A stretch of 64,000 nucleotides of DNA, from contig JAODUO010000121.1 of NCBI GenBank assembly GCA_025642075.2, positions 372,501-436,500 on the forward strand. Direction: 5' to 3'. How positions within the stretch are numbered: the first letter of the stretch is position 1; each line of letters opens with the position of its first letter. The stretch comes from Ridgeia piscesae (taxonomy: Eukaryota; Annelida; Polychaeta; Sabellida; Siboglinidae). Under the pieces are notes generated by a model. It was not told the DNA's origin and did no database searches. It saw only the letters and a list, made by a program, of their open reading frames with translations. Positions 23,877 to 37,833 of this stretch are shown one piece after another. The position numbers and the translations under genes are program-made.

Positions 23877-24253
23877 AAATGCATAACAGCCAGGACGGTG
23901 CACCGGTACAAGAACTAGACCGTTCGTTTCTTAAAGGGGGTAATGTTGAAATCACACTCGGAGCAAATGTCTAAAACGCTGTTTCTTTAGATGTTGTGTG
24001 TAGTGCATGTTTGATGGTTGTGGTGATGAAAAGTGACGAATACAATAATGGTGCAATCAAGTTACTGCTATGCTATGATGATGATAATGAATACTCTAGG
24101 TACTATTTTGGCATAATGATCAGGTTAATGATAACGATAGTTATAATGACAATGACAATGACAATGACAACAACGACACTGTTAGTCACAATGGCTGTCG
24201 ATTTAAAGAAGATAGTAAAATTCTCACGATATCATAGTTAGTTATTGCATCAT

Positions 24254-24259
24254 TTTATT
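24254..24259 (-). promoter_or_regulatory. candidate polyadenylation signal of gene 2
   Basis: AATAAA on the minus strand about 560 bp past the stop codon, with the same position and context (GAATAAAAT) at 48240-48245 for gene 3. Conservation between copies is suggestive, not decisive. Confidence 0.35.
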
Positions 24260-26449
24260 CAATTAATGACGCATGTACAATAACACATTTCTTCACTCGA
24301 CCATAAACGCTGGACCAGCGACGAGGGGAAATGTAACGAAAACATCAATATAAAATAAATTAGTATAAAACATCGTACAAATTAATTATGTACACAATAA
24401 TATGTGCACACTGATTGATTAGGGATTAATATACAATGTATACAATACAGCACCTGGTTGTCCTTAATCAATGATTGGTAACGTAATACAATTGTCGAAA
24501 AAAGCTCAACGTAGAAATGCTACGTTAGTGCATGTGCAGAACATATGCAGCTATAACAACACACAGCGAGTGTAGTGTCTTCTAACATAGTGCTTTGCGT
24601 GTGCTTTCTTCCTGAAGTGATCTCACACTTGTCAGCCGAACACGGTACATGTCGAGAACACTAACTATTTTACTGGTTGTCTCAACGTGTACTCATAACA
24701 GTTCAGCCTTTGGTTAGCTACTACTCATGACGGTTCGTCCATTTGTAACGGTTGATGTAGTATTCATGATGGATCATGCTTTGTCCAGGTAGATCCAGCT
24801 CACACGACGGTCGGCTCCATCTTAATGACAGGAACCAGAATCCACTCGGATGTTATCCAGCGCAATGTCTCCGGAATACTCGCGCCCTCGTATGCCAACG
24901 AACGCCAGCTGAAAGAACGAAAATAAAGATTAATATATAATAATACTATTTAATATGAACGTATTTTTTAATATCGATTTTCGATTAAATATAAGCTGAC
25001 TTTTTTTACTGACACTTAAGACATATTAAGCAGCTCTCACATAGGGCGGTTATTATGAGATAAATGTGGAATATGTTTTATAGTGAAGCACATGGTGGAA
25101 AACACGGTTGAAACGGAAAGACTGCATTAACTAAAACAAGGATGAAGGAAATACTTGTAATATCTACATTTTGAATTACAGTGTAACTATTGTGAATTAC
25201 TATTAAGTATCATTGTATAAATAAAATATCCATATTTTAATATCATTTATTTCTATTTTTTGTTTCATAACAGAAACAAAAGAATGAAGAAGAAATATTA
25301 AAAGATGCTGTGGCAAAAAGCGCGTTCAGTCAACAATACGTCGATCGTCTTACTGAAGAAACAGTGAGTTGAGTATGAAATGGTCGTTGTCCGAGCCTCA
25401 CCTGATCCGACGACGTCAATTCTACATTAACCTCTGCACTGAGCCACCTGTTTCCTTTCTCTCCCACCATTGACCACACTTTGGCGAGGTGACCAGACGA
25501 TGACCGCTTGGCCAGTTGTAGCTCGTTAATGTGGTAGCCGAACATGTGATAGTTGAACTTGACGCAGAAGGTGCTCTCTTGCGAGAATGATGGGAAGAGC
25601 ATTCTGAAACAGAACAAAGAGTTGTCAACATTTAGTTAACGTACGATTGCACGGAGTAATATTGTTACATGAAAATATCACAACACTAAGTGTTGAATCA
25701 GTTCTAGTTCGTCAGCTGTTACTGATTATATTTATCCATCATATTTTTACGCATTCGATGAACGATCATAATTCGCTTATTTATCGTCGTCGTCCAGTGC
25801 TTCAGAAATGTTTAATACACACTCAGTTTGCTCCTCAAAAATGCTTCCATCTATTCCAAGTCTAACACTTACATTGCCCTGTCGCCGTATTTTCGTGGTC
25901 TGCTCGCCTCAATATAGATGTAGTATTTGCCCCTGTACCCCGAGTCAGGTCCAGTCGGACGCGATGGCGTGGCGCCCTTCTTCAGAGTCCAGTCGAATGT
26001 GTCCTCGCGGCACTGCACCATGTCACAAGTGCTGCCCTCTCCCGCCGAACCCTCGAAGTCGCACTGCCAACTGGTCTTTCTCCCGGTTTGAAGAGTAGGT
26101 TCCGTTGTCGTTGACGGTGTGGGCTTAGGTGTCGTTCTCATTCCACGTGTGGATGTCAGGCCTAGGAAACAATAATTTTGTTAGTAAGTAAAATAATTAC
26201 TATTAGTAAAAATATGATATTGTATCGACGTATAATTTAGTTGTTTAATGGAAAACGATCATTAGTTCACATATAATTGCTTTTATGTGGGTAATTATTT
26301 AACTTGTTGCACATTCGCTATGTACGTAGAATGTGTTTGTGCACGGTTTAGGTAACCAATCCATCTTCATCTCCTGCGGAGGACAAAGAACGGGATTGAT
26401 ACACTTGGTCATATTTCGTGAGCATTCTCACTCTGTCTTGTCTGTGTGT

Positions 26450-27412
26450 ATGTTTGACTGTCTCTCTGTCTGTTTGTCTGTTTGTCTGATTGTCTGATTG
26501 TCTGTTTACCTGTTTACCTGTTTACCTGTTTACCTGTTTACCTGTTTACCTGTTTACCTGTTTACCTGTTTACCTGTTTACCTGTTTACCTGTTTACCTG
26601 TTTACCTGTTTACCTGTTTACCTGTTTACCTGTTTACCTGTTTACCTGTTTTGTTCTGTTTTGTTCTGTTTGCCTGTTTGATTGCCTGTTTGTCTGCCTG
26701 TCTGCCTGTCTGCCTGTCTGCCTGTCTGCCTGTCTGCCTGTCTGCCTGTCTGCCTGTCTGCCTGTCTGCCTGTCTGCCTGTCTGCTGTTGCCTGTCCCTG
26801 TCTGCCTGTCTGCCTGTCTGCCTGTCTGCCTGTCTGCCTGTCTGCCTGTCTGCCTGTCTGCCTGTCTGCCTGTCTGCCTGTCTGCCTGTCTGCCTGTCTG
26901 CCTGTCTGCCTGTCTGCCTGTCTGCCTGTCTGCCTGTCTGCCTGTCTGCCTGTCTGCCTGTTGTCTGTTTGTCTGTTTGCCTGTCTGTGTGTCGCTCTAT
27001 CTAGTTCTCTCTGTCACTCTATATCTCTGCTTCTCTGTCTCTCTCTGTCTCTCTTACTCTCTCTATGCCTCCCTGTCTCCCTGTCTCTCTGTCTCTCTGT
27101 CTCTCTGTCTCTCTGTCTCTCTGTCTCTCTGTCTCTCTGTCTCTCTGTCTCTCTGTCTCTCTGTCTCTCTGTCTCTCTGTCTCTCTGTCTCTCTGTCTCT
27201 CTGTCTCTCTGTCTCTGTCTCTCTGTCTATCTGTCTATCTGTCTATCTGTATATCTGTATATCTGTATATCTGTAAACCTGTATATATGTATATCTGTAT
27301 ATCTGTATATCTGTATATCTGTATATCTGTATATCTGTATATCTGTATATCTGTATATCTGTATATCTGTATATTTATATATCTGTATATTTATATATGT
27401 ATGTCTGTATAC
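26450..27412 (+). repeat. octamer arrays (CTGTTTAC, CTGCCTGT, CTGTCTCT, CTGTATAT) in gene 2 intron 14
   Basis: Four successive C/T-rich arrays with a period of eight: CTGTTTAC to about 26650, CTGCCTGT (about 26690-26960), CTGTCTCT (about 27070-27215) and CTGTATAT (about 27240-27395). The sense (minus) strand of the first array is a run of CAGGTAAA units, each resembling a 5' splice site. Gene 3 has only a short (GTCT)n in the same intron (about 50545-50570). Confidence 0.9.
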
Positions 27413-30400
27413 ATGTCTGCCAGTAAACACTTACTGCATATCTTCGAGTACATCGGTTTCAATGTAGGTTCTTTCAATATTTCGTCGAAATCCCACACAT
27501 ACGTCAGGCGATCTTTGCTACCGGAGATGTCCTTCATTTCTATAGGATCTATACCAGAACCAACGCCAATAACAAAGATGTTGATGCCGGCGTTACGCGC
27601 TGACTCAGCATTCGGCACGGTCTGCCAAGAATTCTTGTTTGATGGTCCGTCTGTGATCAGCACGGCGACATTGGGCACGTTCGATCTGTCTCCGTGTTCC
27701 TTCTGCAACATAACGTCTTTAATTTAACAAAAAACTATATTTACCAAAAATAACTCATTTCTTTATTACATAACTTTATTACATAACATTTCTTTTTTAC
27801 TCAACTATAATTTTTATTTATTTTCTCCGTTTCGACTTCAGTCGTTGGGTGGCGTCAAGAACAAGGTGTACTCAATTCGCGTCAGGAATAAGGTGTACTC
27901 AATTACTCAGTTGTTGCGTTTAAGTAAGTCCTTGCATTAATTGTGCCTTTAAATAAATATTTATAAAATACAGTTTTTTGCCGGTCACATGCAAGCATAT
28001 TACAAACCTTGAACACGTGGTCTTTCATGACCCGCAAGGCGGCGCCAGTGTTCGTCCACTGACCCTTCCACCCGATCTGGTCAATGGCGGCCTCCGTCGA
28101 CTTCAATGTCACGTGACTATCTAGTCCGAAATGCAGCGTCGCCTCATTGCCGAATGATACGACGGCGATCCGGGCACGGTCCGGACTCACCGTAAGCTTA
28201 CTGCTGAGTTTCTTCATAAAGTTGAGCATCTTCGGCCAGTTCGTCTTCCCGATACTGCCCGAGGAGTCGATGAGGAACGCCAGGTCGACGGGGCCGCAAA
28301 CTGGAATCACGACAAACTGGCGCTAGGATATCGATTTACTATGATGTACTGGTCAGCCACACGAAACACTGTGACTGCCGAAAGCAATTATCGAGGTTCA
28401 ACTGTCTACCTGCCTTTCGAAGATGATAAAATCTCAGTTTCGTACACAAAGGGAAACAGAGACGGTCTAAGCACTTGCCCAAGCAAATTGGTCTACGCAA
28501 TGTTATTGCTTATACGCAGAACTGGTTACAAACAGGATGCTAAGTATTATCTGAACGTAGATGCAAACTTACTAGCACTGAACGGGTCGACTGTCGTCGT
28601 GGTTTTGGGGGCGGGGGTCGTCGATTTCTGCGAAGGAGACGAAGGGAATTGGATACGAGGAACTCCAGGCAGGGGAACTGAAAACACAATCATTAAATAA
28701 GTACAAGATTTATAACAAGTTCGATACTTGCTTGAAACCATACCTATTATGAACATGACATATAGCAATATTCTAATGTGCACACTATATGATAGTATAT
28801 GTGAAACACAAATTATAATTTACTATTTGTATTTAGTGAGTTTAATGAGTTTATAACCCAAATGCTACCTCGCCCGCTTGCCGATTGGCGGTTAATTCTC
28901 TTGGTGGCAATCTTGTTAAATGGCGACCTACCTGCTACAAAACTGGCCTTGAAGCCACGTCGTTCAATGCCCGCAAGTAACCGAGTAGTTGCTCCTGAAT
29001 GTGATCATCATTTCATTTGTCTCACTCGTCACTGTCTTATCGGGACGTGTGACACTGCAGAATCTGAAAAAAACCGGTGCAAATGTAAACAGTTTGTGGT
29101 GTTTTGTATTGTATTGACACACATTTGACGTGTAACATTTATATCCGCATCGGCACCATCGTCATTGTTATTGTTATTGTCATTGTCATTGTTGTGGTAG
29201 TCGTCGTCAACATCAGTCATCATCATTACCACCATCAGCATCGTCGTCAACATCAATGTTTCATTAATTTATTATTTCAAAGCAGTGTTGTTATTGGCCA
29301 TAACAATATCAAAGTACTTGTGTCGACAAATGTTCTGTAGTACAGCAATGGTCGAAGTTCAGTCAGTGTCTTACCTTGGTCCAGGAGACCCGAAGTGTTT
29401 ACCGTAATGCACCTCCACCCAGTGGTAGCACTGGCCCTGTGTGTGCGCGTACAGACCAAACTCATCCTCGAAGCGAAGCTCAACGGTATGGTTGGCCGGC
29501 GCCTGGAACAAAACACACCTGTCAGGTACAAACACTTTCTGTCATCTTCACACTATTCGTTCACCTTGAAGATACAACCTGGTACACAGACGTGTGCTCT
29601 TTTGCTAGTTTACATTAGTACATATGATCACAATATGTATTTATAACTTATGTCGTGTTATCCTGGTGATTGGAAAATTTGTTGCTAAACGAACAATTCT
29701 GCTTGCTTCCAGTTAATGCGTAATTGAAAGAGATCACGCCGACTAATCTAATCAAGGTTTTCTTTGATTAATAAAATGTACTCATGGATCGCAATAAAAC
29801 TTACGAACTTGTAAGCTTAAGTATCTTAAATGGTTAAATTAAGTGCATTCTTACCGAAAGTAGCCAATTGCATTCTTGTTTATTTTCATAATATTTAACT
29901 GTGTTGTATCCCGGAGTACTGATGGTTTGAGGTGTGTAGGTAGCCACAAACTTTCCTCCGCAGTTCCCTGTGAAAGAAACAAAGCAAATGACGAATCTGT
30001 TCGCTGGCGAATGCCATATACAATCATAATACGGTTGCCATGTAAAAAGTAACTCTTATTCTCAACAATAAATTATATTTGTTAAGGTCGGCACGGCTAG
30101 ATATCATCACATAAATGATACGATAAGGTGTTTGACAAGCAAATATTGTTATTCATCATTGCCACTTACCGTTGACAGGTGGCGCCACATCCTGACAGTA
30201 TTTCCCGCTGAATCCATCCGGGCACCTGCACCGGTCGCAATGGTTCGGATCCTGGTAGCCTTCACGTAGACACGGCTGGGGCAGCTTCGTCTTGCACGTA
30301 TCTACACACGAACACACACTGTTGCAATACTGATTCAATATTCCGTGTCGATCAGAGAACATTTTAATTTTCTTTCTGGCTTCAATAAGTAGGAGGATGT

Positions 30401-30627
30401 CACAGATCAAGTTTAAAATGTAATCGAGTCACTCAAAAACAACAATGTTTTTACAACGAGTGAACCCAATAAGGTAACCATGATGAGTCGATTAGGCAAA
30501 ATATATACTAATTATTTACTAACCCAATGTGGACATCTCTTAACCACAACACTTAAATTCTCTGTTACACATATGCATGTGTATGTATTGTGATGTCTCA
30601 ACCTCTGTAACCGATGTTGAATATTTT

Positions 30628-30826
<199 letters not shown>

Positions 30827-31365
30827 ATACTAATAACAATAACAATAATATCGAAATGCATAGAACATTTATTAGAAGATAGCCAAATCTAAACGTATAT
30901 GTTTTCGTATATTTACCGTTGCAATAGGCGAAGTTGATGAGTTTTGATGTCAAGAAAGACAGTCCCACTCTCTGGCCCATGTTTCGTTGGTAGAGGGGAT
31001 TTAGCGTCTCAATTACGTTGCTGCCATCTCCCGATCCCATCTGAATTAGCACAAAACATGGGTTTGTGATTAATTATACAGATATAGGGAAACAATGAAA
31101 TTTATATGATATTGAAATACGAGATTGAATGCAATTTATTGATAGAGTAGTGTACGATTCCATTACGTATATATGGGCGCCATTCTTCGTTTGTGTCAAT
31201 GTGTTGCCCTGTATTTCTGCTGATGTATTCCTTATAAATCAATGAATCGATTAAAAATGATTGAAACGTAAAACGTATTAGCAATTCATCCACATACAAT
31301 GAATGTGACATTCAATAAACAATGTTGTTATCACTTTCACAATCATAATCCATATGTAATAACAG

Positions 31366-31415
31366 CAGTGGCGTAGACAGGAATATGCATTGGAAGGGGC
31401 CACAACCAAGCAAAC

Positions 31416-31476
<61 letters not shown>

Positions 31477-32683
31477 CCTATATCTACTATATGTATAATT
31501 CAAATCCAACTCGCTTAAAATGAATACCGATATGACAACCAAATTCACTGACCAATGTAGCTGGCAGTTCAGCAAAACCATTCAAATAAGGCGCCATAGT
31601 TAGAAAGTAAGAGATAAACGACACATTATTAAAGAAACACGAACTCATAGTCCCTATTTAATGTCCATCTCCCAAACCGTCTCACAAAGACCACCAACAT
31701 GCAGTCACTTGCTCTGATGAAACAATAATTAAACATTCCTACCTTACCAGAGATGATGAGGCATGGACGTTCAACCAGTAACATGCAACGTTGCTGCTTA
31801 TTACAATTTATAAATTCACTATAGACAATTTCAATTACCCAATGCAAAATCGACTAAATAATTTCCCTTGGTTATAATGAGGGTTACAGCAAGGGCAAAC
31901 GTTTGAAGGGAAGTCGAAAGGGTGATGGGAGATAGACGCGTATCACATAAAGCTAAAGGAAATATGCTCAGCTCGTGTATTATCCCGGCATACATGAATG
32001 CACTAGAGACGATGGCACTACCAGAGGAACAACAGGAGAAGGTCCAGGTTTGCGAAAACAACCTAGTATGAAGAATCAACGGAGTTAAGAGACCTGATTA
32101 GAGAAGAATGGATGAACTGAAAGTGGAGGTTGGAGTGAGGAGGAAAGTGTTAAGTAGAAATTATTAAGGAGTAGGTTGACATGGGCTGGTCATGTGGAAA
32201 CAATGGGAGATGAAAAACTGGCAAAGAGACCAGATGCCAAGAAAATGGAAGGGAAAGGAGGCGATGAAGACCGAAATTGTGATGGGAGAAGATTGGAGAA
32301 AAAGAACAACAAATAGAATGAATTGGAGTCTGCTGATTGAGAACATAATGAGAGAAAAGTGGCAGGAAGAAAAAACGGAAATGGAAATCATGGTCAACAC
32401 ACCCCTGATGACAGTGATATCAAGAAAACAACAACAACTAGGTGTACTATGGCCCTAGTCTAATAACCGGGCAACTATTATTTTAAATCCTTAAGAGCCA
32501 TTAGCTATCGTGCATATTGAGAATGATGATATTTTCGTTACCCTGTCATCCCCTTAATTATACCCTATGTACGTTGTGACTCTATGAATCAGGCAGCCAG
32601 TTATTGGTCCTCCGTTCTCCACAATCCTAATTTTCCGGGATTGGGGAGGGCATGACCCCTGGCCTCAGTCTAGCTACGCCACT
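31366..32683. mobile_element. DNA-transposon-like insertion with AGTGGCGTAG inverted ends in gene 2 intron 6
   Basis: The left end CAGTGGCGTAG (31366-31376) is matched in inverse by CTACGCCACT (32674-32683). The right end, read inward, continues as a purine-poor CAGG/CATGCCCT stretch, as in widespread CAGTGGCGTAG-type DNA transposons of marine animals. The corresponding intron of gene 3 (55116-55361) lacks the whole insert, so it arrived after the duplication. An (AT)n array sits at 31423-31473 and a LINE RT fragment is nested inside. No transposase was seen. About 110 bp left of the end (31255-31365) is also absent from gene 3. Confidence 0.6.
31880..32420 (+). mobile_element. nested non-LTR retrotransposon RT C-terminal fragment
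   Basis: Across several frames the plus strand reads KLKGNMLSSCIIPAYMNALE-like, then QQEKVQVCENN, RRMDELKVEVGVRRKV, GWSCGNNG (the WAGHVETMG motif in another frame) and AKRPDAKKMEGKGG. This order matches the C-terminal part of a common invertebrate endonuclease-reverse transcriptase (typical motifs LQVCENNW, RRMEELREEVG, LTWAGHVERMGDERL). Stops and frameshifts are numerous, so it is dead. It lies antisense to gene 2. Confidence 0.75.
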
Positions 32684-33284
32684 AAATAACCGGTTAACAG
32701 AAGTTGTGAATCTCTTACTTTAGGGCGGTCGTGCATTAGCGAGTTGAGGTTGTACGGCACAGTCAAATCTATTGGCACTAGTGCTAGTCGATTAATGTAT
32801 ATATTCTTGTCATTCAAAATCTTGATGAAGGAATCACGGTCCGGCCGTTGATTTTCGTGCCATAGTCCGAGGGTATGTCCGACTTCGTGCACTGACGTTC
32901 CGAACTGGAAGGCGATGGAAATAATAATATATTAAACGTGCTCTAATTCTTTTCTTGAATACAAATTTCAAACAGCAAATGTGTTTACTGTAAATTTCTA
33001 AAACAACAGAGACCCAAATAATATTAGTTAGTTGTGGCAGTGATTGAACCTTGTTGAGGTTACAGAATGATATGTTATTATTATTGGTATTACTATGCCT
33101 ATTACCAGATATATAATAACAGTAATATTAATTATTATTATCAAACATATTATCATTATTATTAGTTTACTATTATATAGGGACTGTCGCCCCAATACTC
33201 GTTGTATATATATAACGAACACGAAGATATGTTAAATGTTAAGAACCATTTCGTAATAAATGCCTAGAAATATGTTTTTCAGTG

Positions 33285-35890
33285 AATCACTGGCCCATTG
33301 TTTTGGTACAAAGGTCAGTTATTTCAGCGAGTACAGTTTACAGAATGCACATCTGGGTTAAGTTCAATTGGTCCTGTTATCGTTGGCAATTGTGAAAAAT
33401 TTCGTGAGCAGCAGGAAACGAGAAGCTGTTCTCGACACAAGCCGGGCGAACGCCTTGTTGCACGGCAGGTGCACGTGCCAAAAATCGCCAATTATTTAGG
33501 CGAGGATAACATTTGGGATATAGTTTGACCACGAAGACGTATACTGCCTTTTTGAGGTACCTGTGTAAGGTAATATATTAAGCAACCAATTATACACGCA
33601 TGGACGACGCACCATCGAATCAACGCTGTAATATGGACTGTGCCGTTATATTTTGAATCCATCGTGTAGCTTTATGTCTAATATACCCCATACAAGACTT
33701 ACCTCGTCAAAACAAGAAGACCGCAGATTCACGGGTTGTGGAAATAGATTCACTTTCCCGATGTACGAGTAGCACCTAAGAATCAGGGACAAACACGTTA
33801 TAATAACAACGCAATATGATTCAATTAAAATAGTAAAACACAGAAAAAAACAATCTTTGTCAATACACATGGGAACTATCATATGATGTCGCGAAGCAAT
33901 TATCACACAATGTCGCAATTAAGGTTAATGCAATAATAGTTATATAATTTGTTGCTGTCCGTTTCACGTTCATACGACCGACCTGATAATAATATGACTA
34001 CAATATTGCCAACTTAACACATCTCAGTTATAATAGCAAGGAAGAAAATGTATATTATACGAAGGTGATGCTACCCTTACGTAAAGTGTCATGAGGGTAT
34101 TTTAATACTGAAAGACTTACCCACTCGACCTGTAAGTGAAGATGATGTGGTGGCCGTCATAGTGTTCATGGACCCCGAGCTCTGAGAAGCGAACACAAGT
34201 CTGCTCCGACCAGTGACGTAATGTGCTCCGGACTTGTTTCCGTTCATTGTCAGCTGCAATGGAAACGGTTATAAATACACGTAGAAGCAATTCATGTTGT
34301 CTTGCGCGTATGTTCTGTATATCCACTTAATTTGCTCACATGACATAATAATGCTCTTACAGTGGTTCCGACCGACCGACCGACCGACCGACCGACCGAC
34401 CGACCGACCGACCGACCGACCGACCGACCGACCGACCGACCGACCGACCGACCGACCGACCGACCGACCGACCGACCGACAGACCGACCGACCGACCGAC
34501 CGACCGACCGACCGACCGACCGACCGACCGACCGACCGACCGACCGACCGACCGACCGACCGACCGACCGACCGACCGACCGACCGACCGACCGACCGAC
34601 CGACCGACCGACCGACCGACCGACCGACCGACCGACCTGACCACCGACCGACCGACCGACCGACCGACCGACCGACCGACCGACCGACCGACCGACCGAC
34701 CGACCGACCGACCGACCGACCGACCGACCGACCGACCGACCGACCGACCGACCGACCCGACCGACATCGACCGACCGACCGACCGACCGACCGACCGACC
34801 GACCACCGACCGACCGACCGACCGACCGACCGACCGACCGACCGACCGACCACCGGACCGACGACCACCGACCCGACCGACCGACCACGACCGACCGATC
34901 GACCGTGAGACCGACCGACCGACCGACCGACCGACCGACGACCGACCGACCGACCGACCGACCGACCGACCGACCGACCGACCGACCGACCGACCGACCG
35001 ACCGACCGACCGACCGACCGACCGACCGACCGACCGACCGACCACCGACCGACCGACCGACCGACCACCGACCGACCGACCGACCGACCGACCGACCGAC
35101 CGACCGACGACCGACCGACCGACCGACCGACCGACCGACGACCGACCGACCGACCGACCGACCGACCGACCGACCGACCGACCGACCGACCGACCGACCG
35201 ACCGACCGACCGACCGACCGACCGACCGAACGACCGACCGACCGACCGACCGACCGACCGACCGACCGACCGACCGACCGACCGACCGACCGACCGACCG
35301 ACCGACGACCGACCGACCGACCGACCGACCGACCGACCGACCGACCGACCGACCGACACCGACCGACCGACCGACCGACCGACCGACCGACCGACCGACC
35401 GACCGACCGACCGACCGACCGACCGACCGACCGACCGACCGACCGACCGACCGACCGACCGACCGACCGACCGACCGACCGACCGACCGACCGACCGACC
35501 GACCGACCGACCGACCGACCGACCGACCGACCGACCGACCGACCGACCGACCGACCGACGCCGATTCCGACCGACCGACCGACCGACGACCGACCGACCG
35601 ACCGACCGACCGACCGACCGACCGACCGACCGACCGACCGACCGACCGACCGACCGACCGACCGACCGACCTGACCGACCGACCGACCGACCGACCGACC
35701 GACCGATCCGACCGACCGACCGACCGACCGACCGACCGACCGACCGACCGACCGACCGACCGACCGACCCATCGACCGACCGACCGACCGACCGACCGAC
35801 CGACCGACCGACCGACCGACCGACCGACCGACCGACCGACACCGACCGACCGACTGACTGACACCGATGACCGACCGACCGACCACCACC
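33285..35890 (-). repeat. gene 2 internal tandem duplication, copy a (exons 5-4 plus CCGA array)
   Basis: The block holds the good exon 5 (33703-33775) and exon 4 (34121-34253) followed by a (CCGA)n array. It is repeated at 35940-37835 with many small deletions. Shared anchor: TTTTGGTACAAAGGTCAGTT at about 33300 and 35974. Confidence 0.85.
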
Positions 35891-35905
35891 GACCCGACCA
35901 TGACC
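34367..35905 (+). repeat. (CCGA)n tetranucleotide array in gene 2 intron 3, first block
   Basis: About 1.5 kb of CCGA units with scattered one-base deletions and CACCGA or CTGACC interruptions. It begins about 113 nt from exon 4. The 500-residue SVGR and PTDR ORFs are artefacts of a 4-bp unit read in all frames. Confidence 0.95.
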
Positions 35906-36349
35906 ACCGACTTTACGACCGAGATGTATTAGACCTTTCGAATAAATGCCAAATGTTTTCAGATCCTGCCATTGTTTTGGTACAAAGGTCAGTTATTTCA
36001 GCGAGACAGTTTACAGAATGCCATCGGGTTAGTTCAATTGGCCTGTTATCCATTGGAACATTCGGACACGGAACGAGAGCTGTTCTCGACACAAGCCGGG
36101 CGAACGCCTTGTTGCCGGCAGGTGCACGTGCCAAAAATCGCCATTTTTGGCGAGGATAACATTTGGATATGTTTGACCACGACCGACGATACTGCCTTTT
36201 TGAGGTACCTGTGTAAGGAATATATTAAGCAACCAATTATGACACGCATGGCCCGACGCACCATCAAATCAACGCTGAATATGGACTGTCCGTTATATTT
36301 TGAATCCATCGTGTAGCTTTATGTCTAATATACCCCATACAAGACTTAC

Positions 36350-36877
36350 CTCGTAAAACAAGAAGACCGAAATTCACGGGTTGTGGAAATAGATTCACTT
36401 CCCGACCGACGAGACACCAAGAATCAGGGACAAACCCCCACGTTATAATAACAACGCAATATGATTCAATTAAAAGAAACACAGAAAAAAACAATCTTTG
36501 TCCAATCCCCACATGGGAACTATCATATGATTCCGACGCAATTATCACACAATGTCCAATTGGTTAATGCAATAATGATATAATTTGTTGCTGTCCGTTT
36601 CACGTTCAACGACCGACCTGATAATAATATGACTACAATATTGCCAACTTAACACATCTCAGTTATAATAGCAAGGAAGAAATGTATATTATACGAAGTG
36701 ATGCTACCCTTACGTAAAGTGTCATGAGGATTTTAATACTGAAAGACTTACCCACTCGACCTGAAGTAAGATGATGTTGCCGTCATAGTGTTCATGGACC
36801 CCGACTCTGAGAAGCGAACCAAGTCTGCTCCGACCAGTGACGTAATGTGCTCCGGACTTGTTTCCGTTCATTGTCAG
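36350..36877 (-). pseudogene. duplicate, damaged copies of gene 2 exons 5 and 4
   Basis: The exon 5 copy (36350 to about 36416) is about 6 nt short and contains an inserted CCGACCGA-like patch. The exon 4 copy (36752-36877) is 126 nt instead of 133 with several one- or two-base deletions. Both keep recognisable splice borders (ACTTAC donors on the plus strand). Neither can maintain the frame. The error type, single-base losses plus intrusion of the neighbouring CCGA motif, looks like an unpolished consensus. Confidence 0.8.
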
Positions 36878-36986
36878 CTGCATGGAAACGATAAATACAC
36901 GTAGAAGCAATTCATGTTGTCTTGCGCGTATGTTCTGTATATCCACTTAATTTGCTCACATGACATAATAATGCTCTTACAGTGGT

Positions 36987-37833
36987 TCCGACCGACCGAC
37001 CGACCGACCGACCGACCGACCGACCGACCGACCGACCGACCGACCGACCGACCGACCGACCGACCGACCGACCGACCGACCGACCGACCGACCGACCGAC
37101 CGACCGACCGACCACCGACCGACCGACCGACCGACCGACCGACCGACCGACCGACCGACCGACCGACCGACCGACCGACCGACCGACCGACCGACCGACC
37201 GACCGACCGACCGACCGACCGACCGACCGACCGACCGACCGACCGACCGACCGACCGACCGGACCGACCGACCGACCGACCGACCGACCGACCGACCGAC
37301 CGACCGACCGACCGACCGACCGACCGACCGACCGACCGACCGACCGACCGACCGACCGACGACCGACCGACCGACCGACCGACCGACCGACCGACCGACC
37401 GACCGACCGACCGACCGACCGACCGACCGACCGACCGACCGACCGACCGACCGACCGACCGACCGACCGACCGACCGACCGACCGACCGACCGACCGACC
37501 GAGCCGACCGACCGACCGACCGACCGACCGACCGACCGACCGACCGACCGACCGACCGACCGACCGACCGACCGACCGACCGACCGACCGACCGACCGAC
37601 CGACCGACCGACCGACCGACCGACCGACCGACCGACCGACCGACCGACCGACCGACCGACCGACCGACCGACCGAACCGACCGACCGACCGACCGACCGA
37701 CCGACCGACCGACCGACCGACCGACCGACCGACCGACCGACCGACCGACCGACCGACCGACCGACCGACCGACCGACCGACCGACCGACCGACCGACCGA
37801 CCGACCGACCGACCGACCGACCGACCGACCGAC
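36987..37833 (+). repeat. (CCGA)n tetranucleotide array in gene 2 intron 3, second block
   Basis: About 850 bp of nearly pure CCGA, ending 38 nt before the exon 3 donor. A homologous array occupies the same intron of gene 3 (56975-57656). Confidence 0.95.

Noticed and set aside
26482..27727. Leu/Cys/Pro/Val-rich ORFs of about 260 codons that look like membrane proteins
   Set aside because: Produced by C/T-rich octamer arrays in an intron. The apparent hydrophobicity is a composition effect; the true exon here is on the minus strand (27435-27702).
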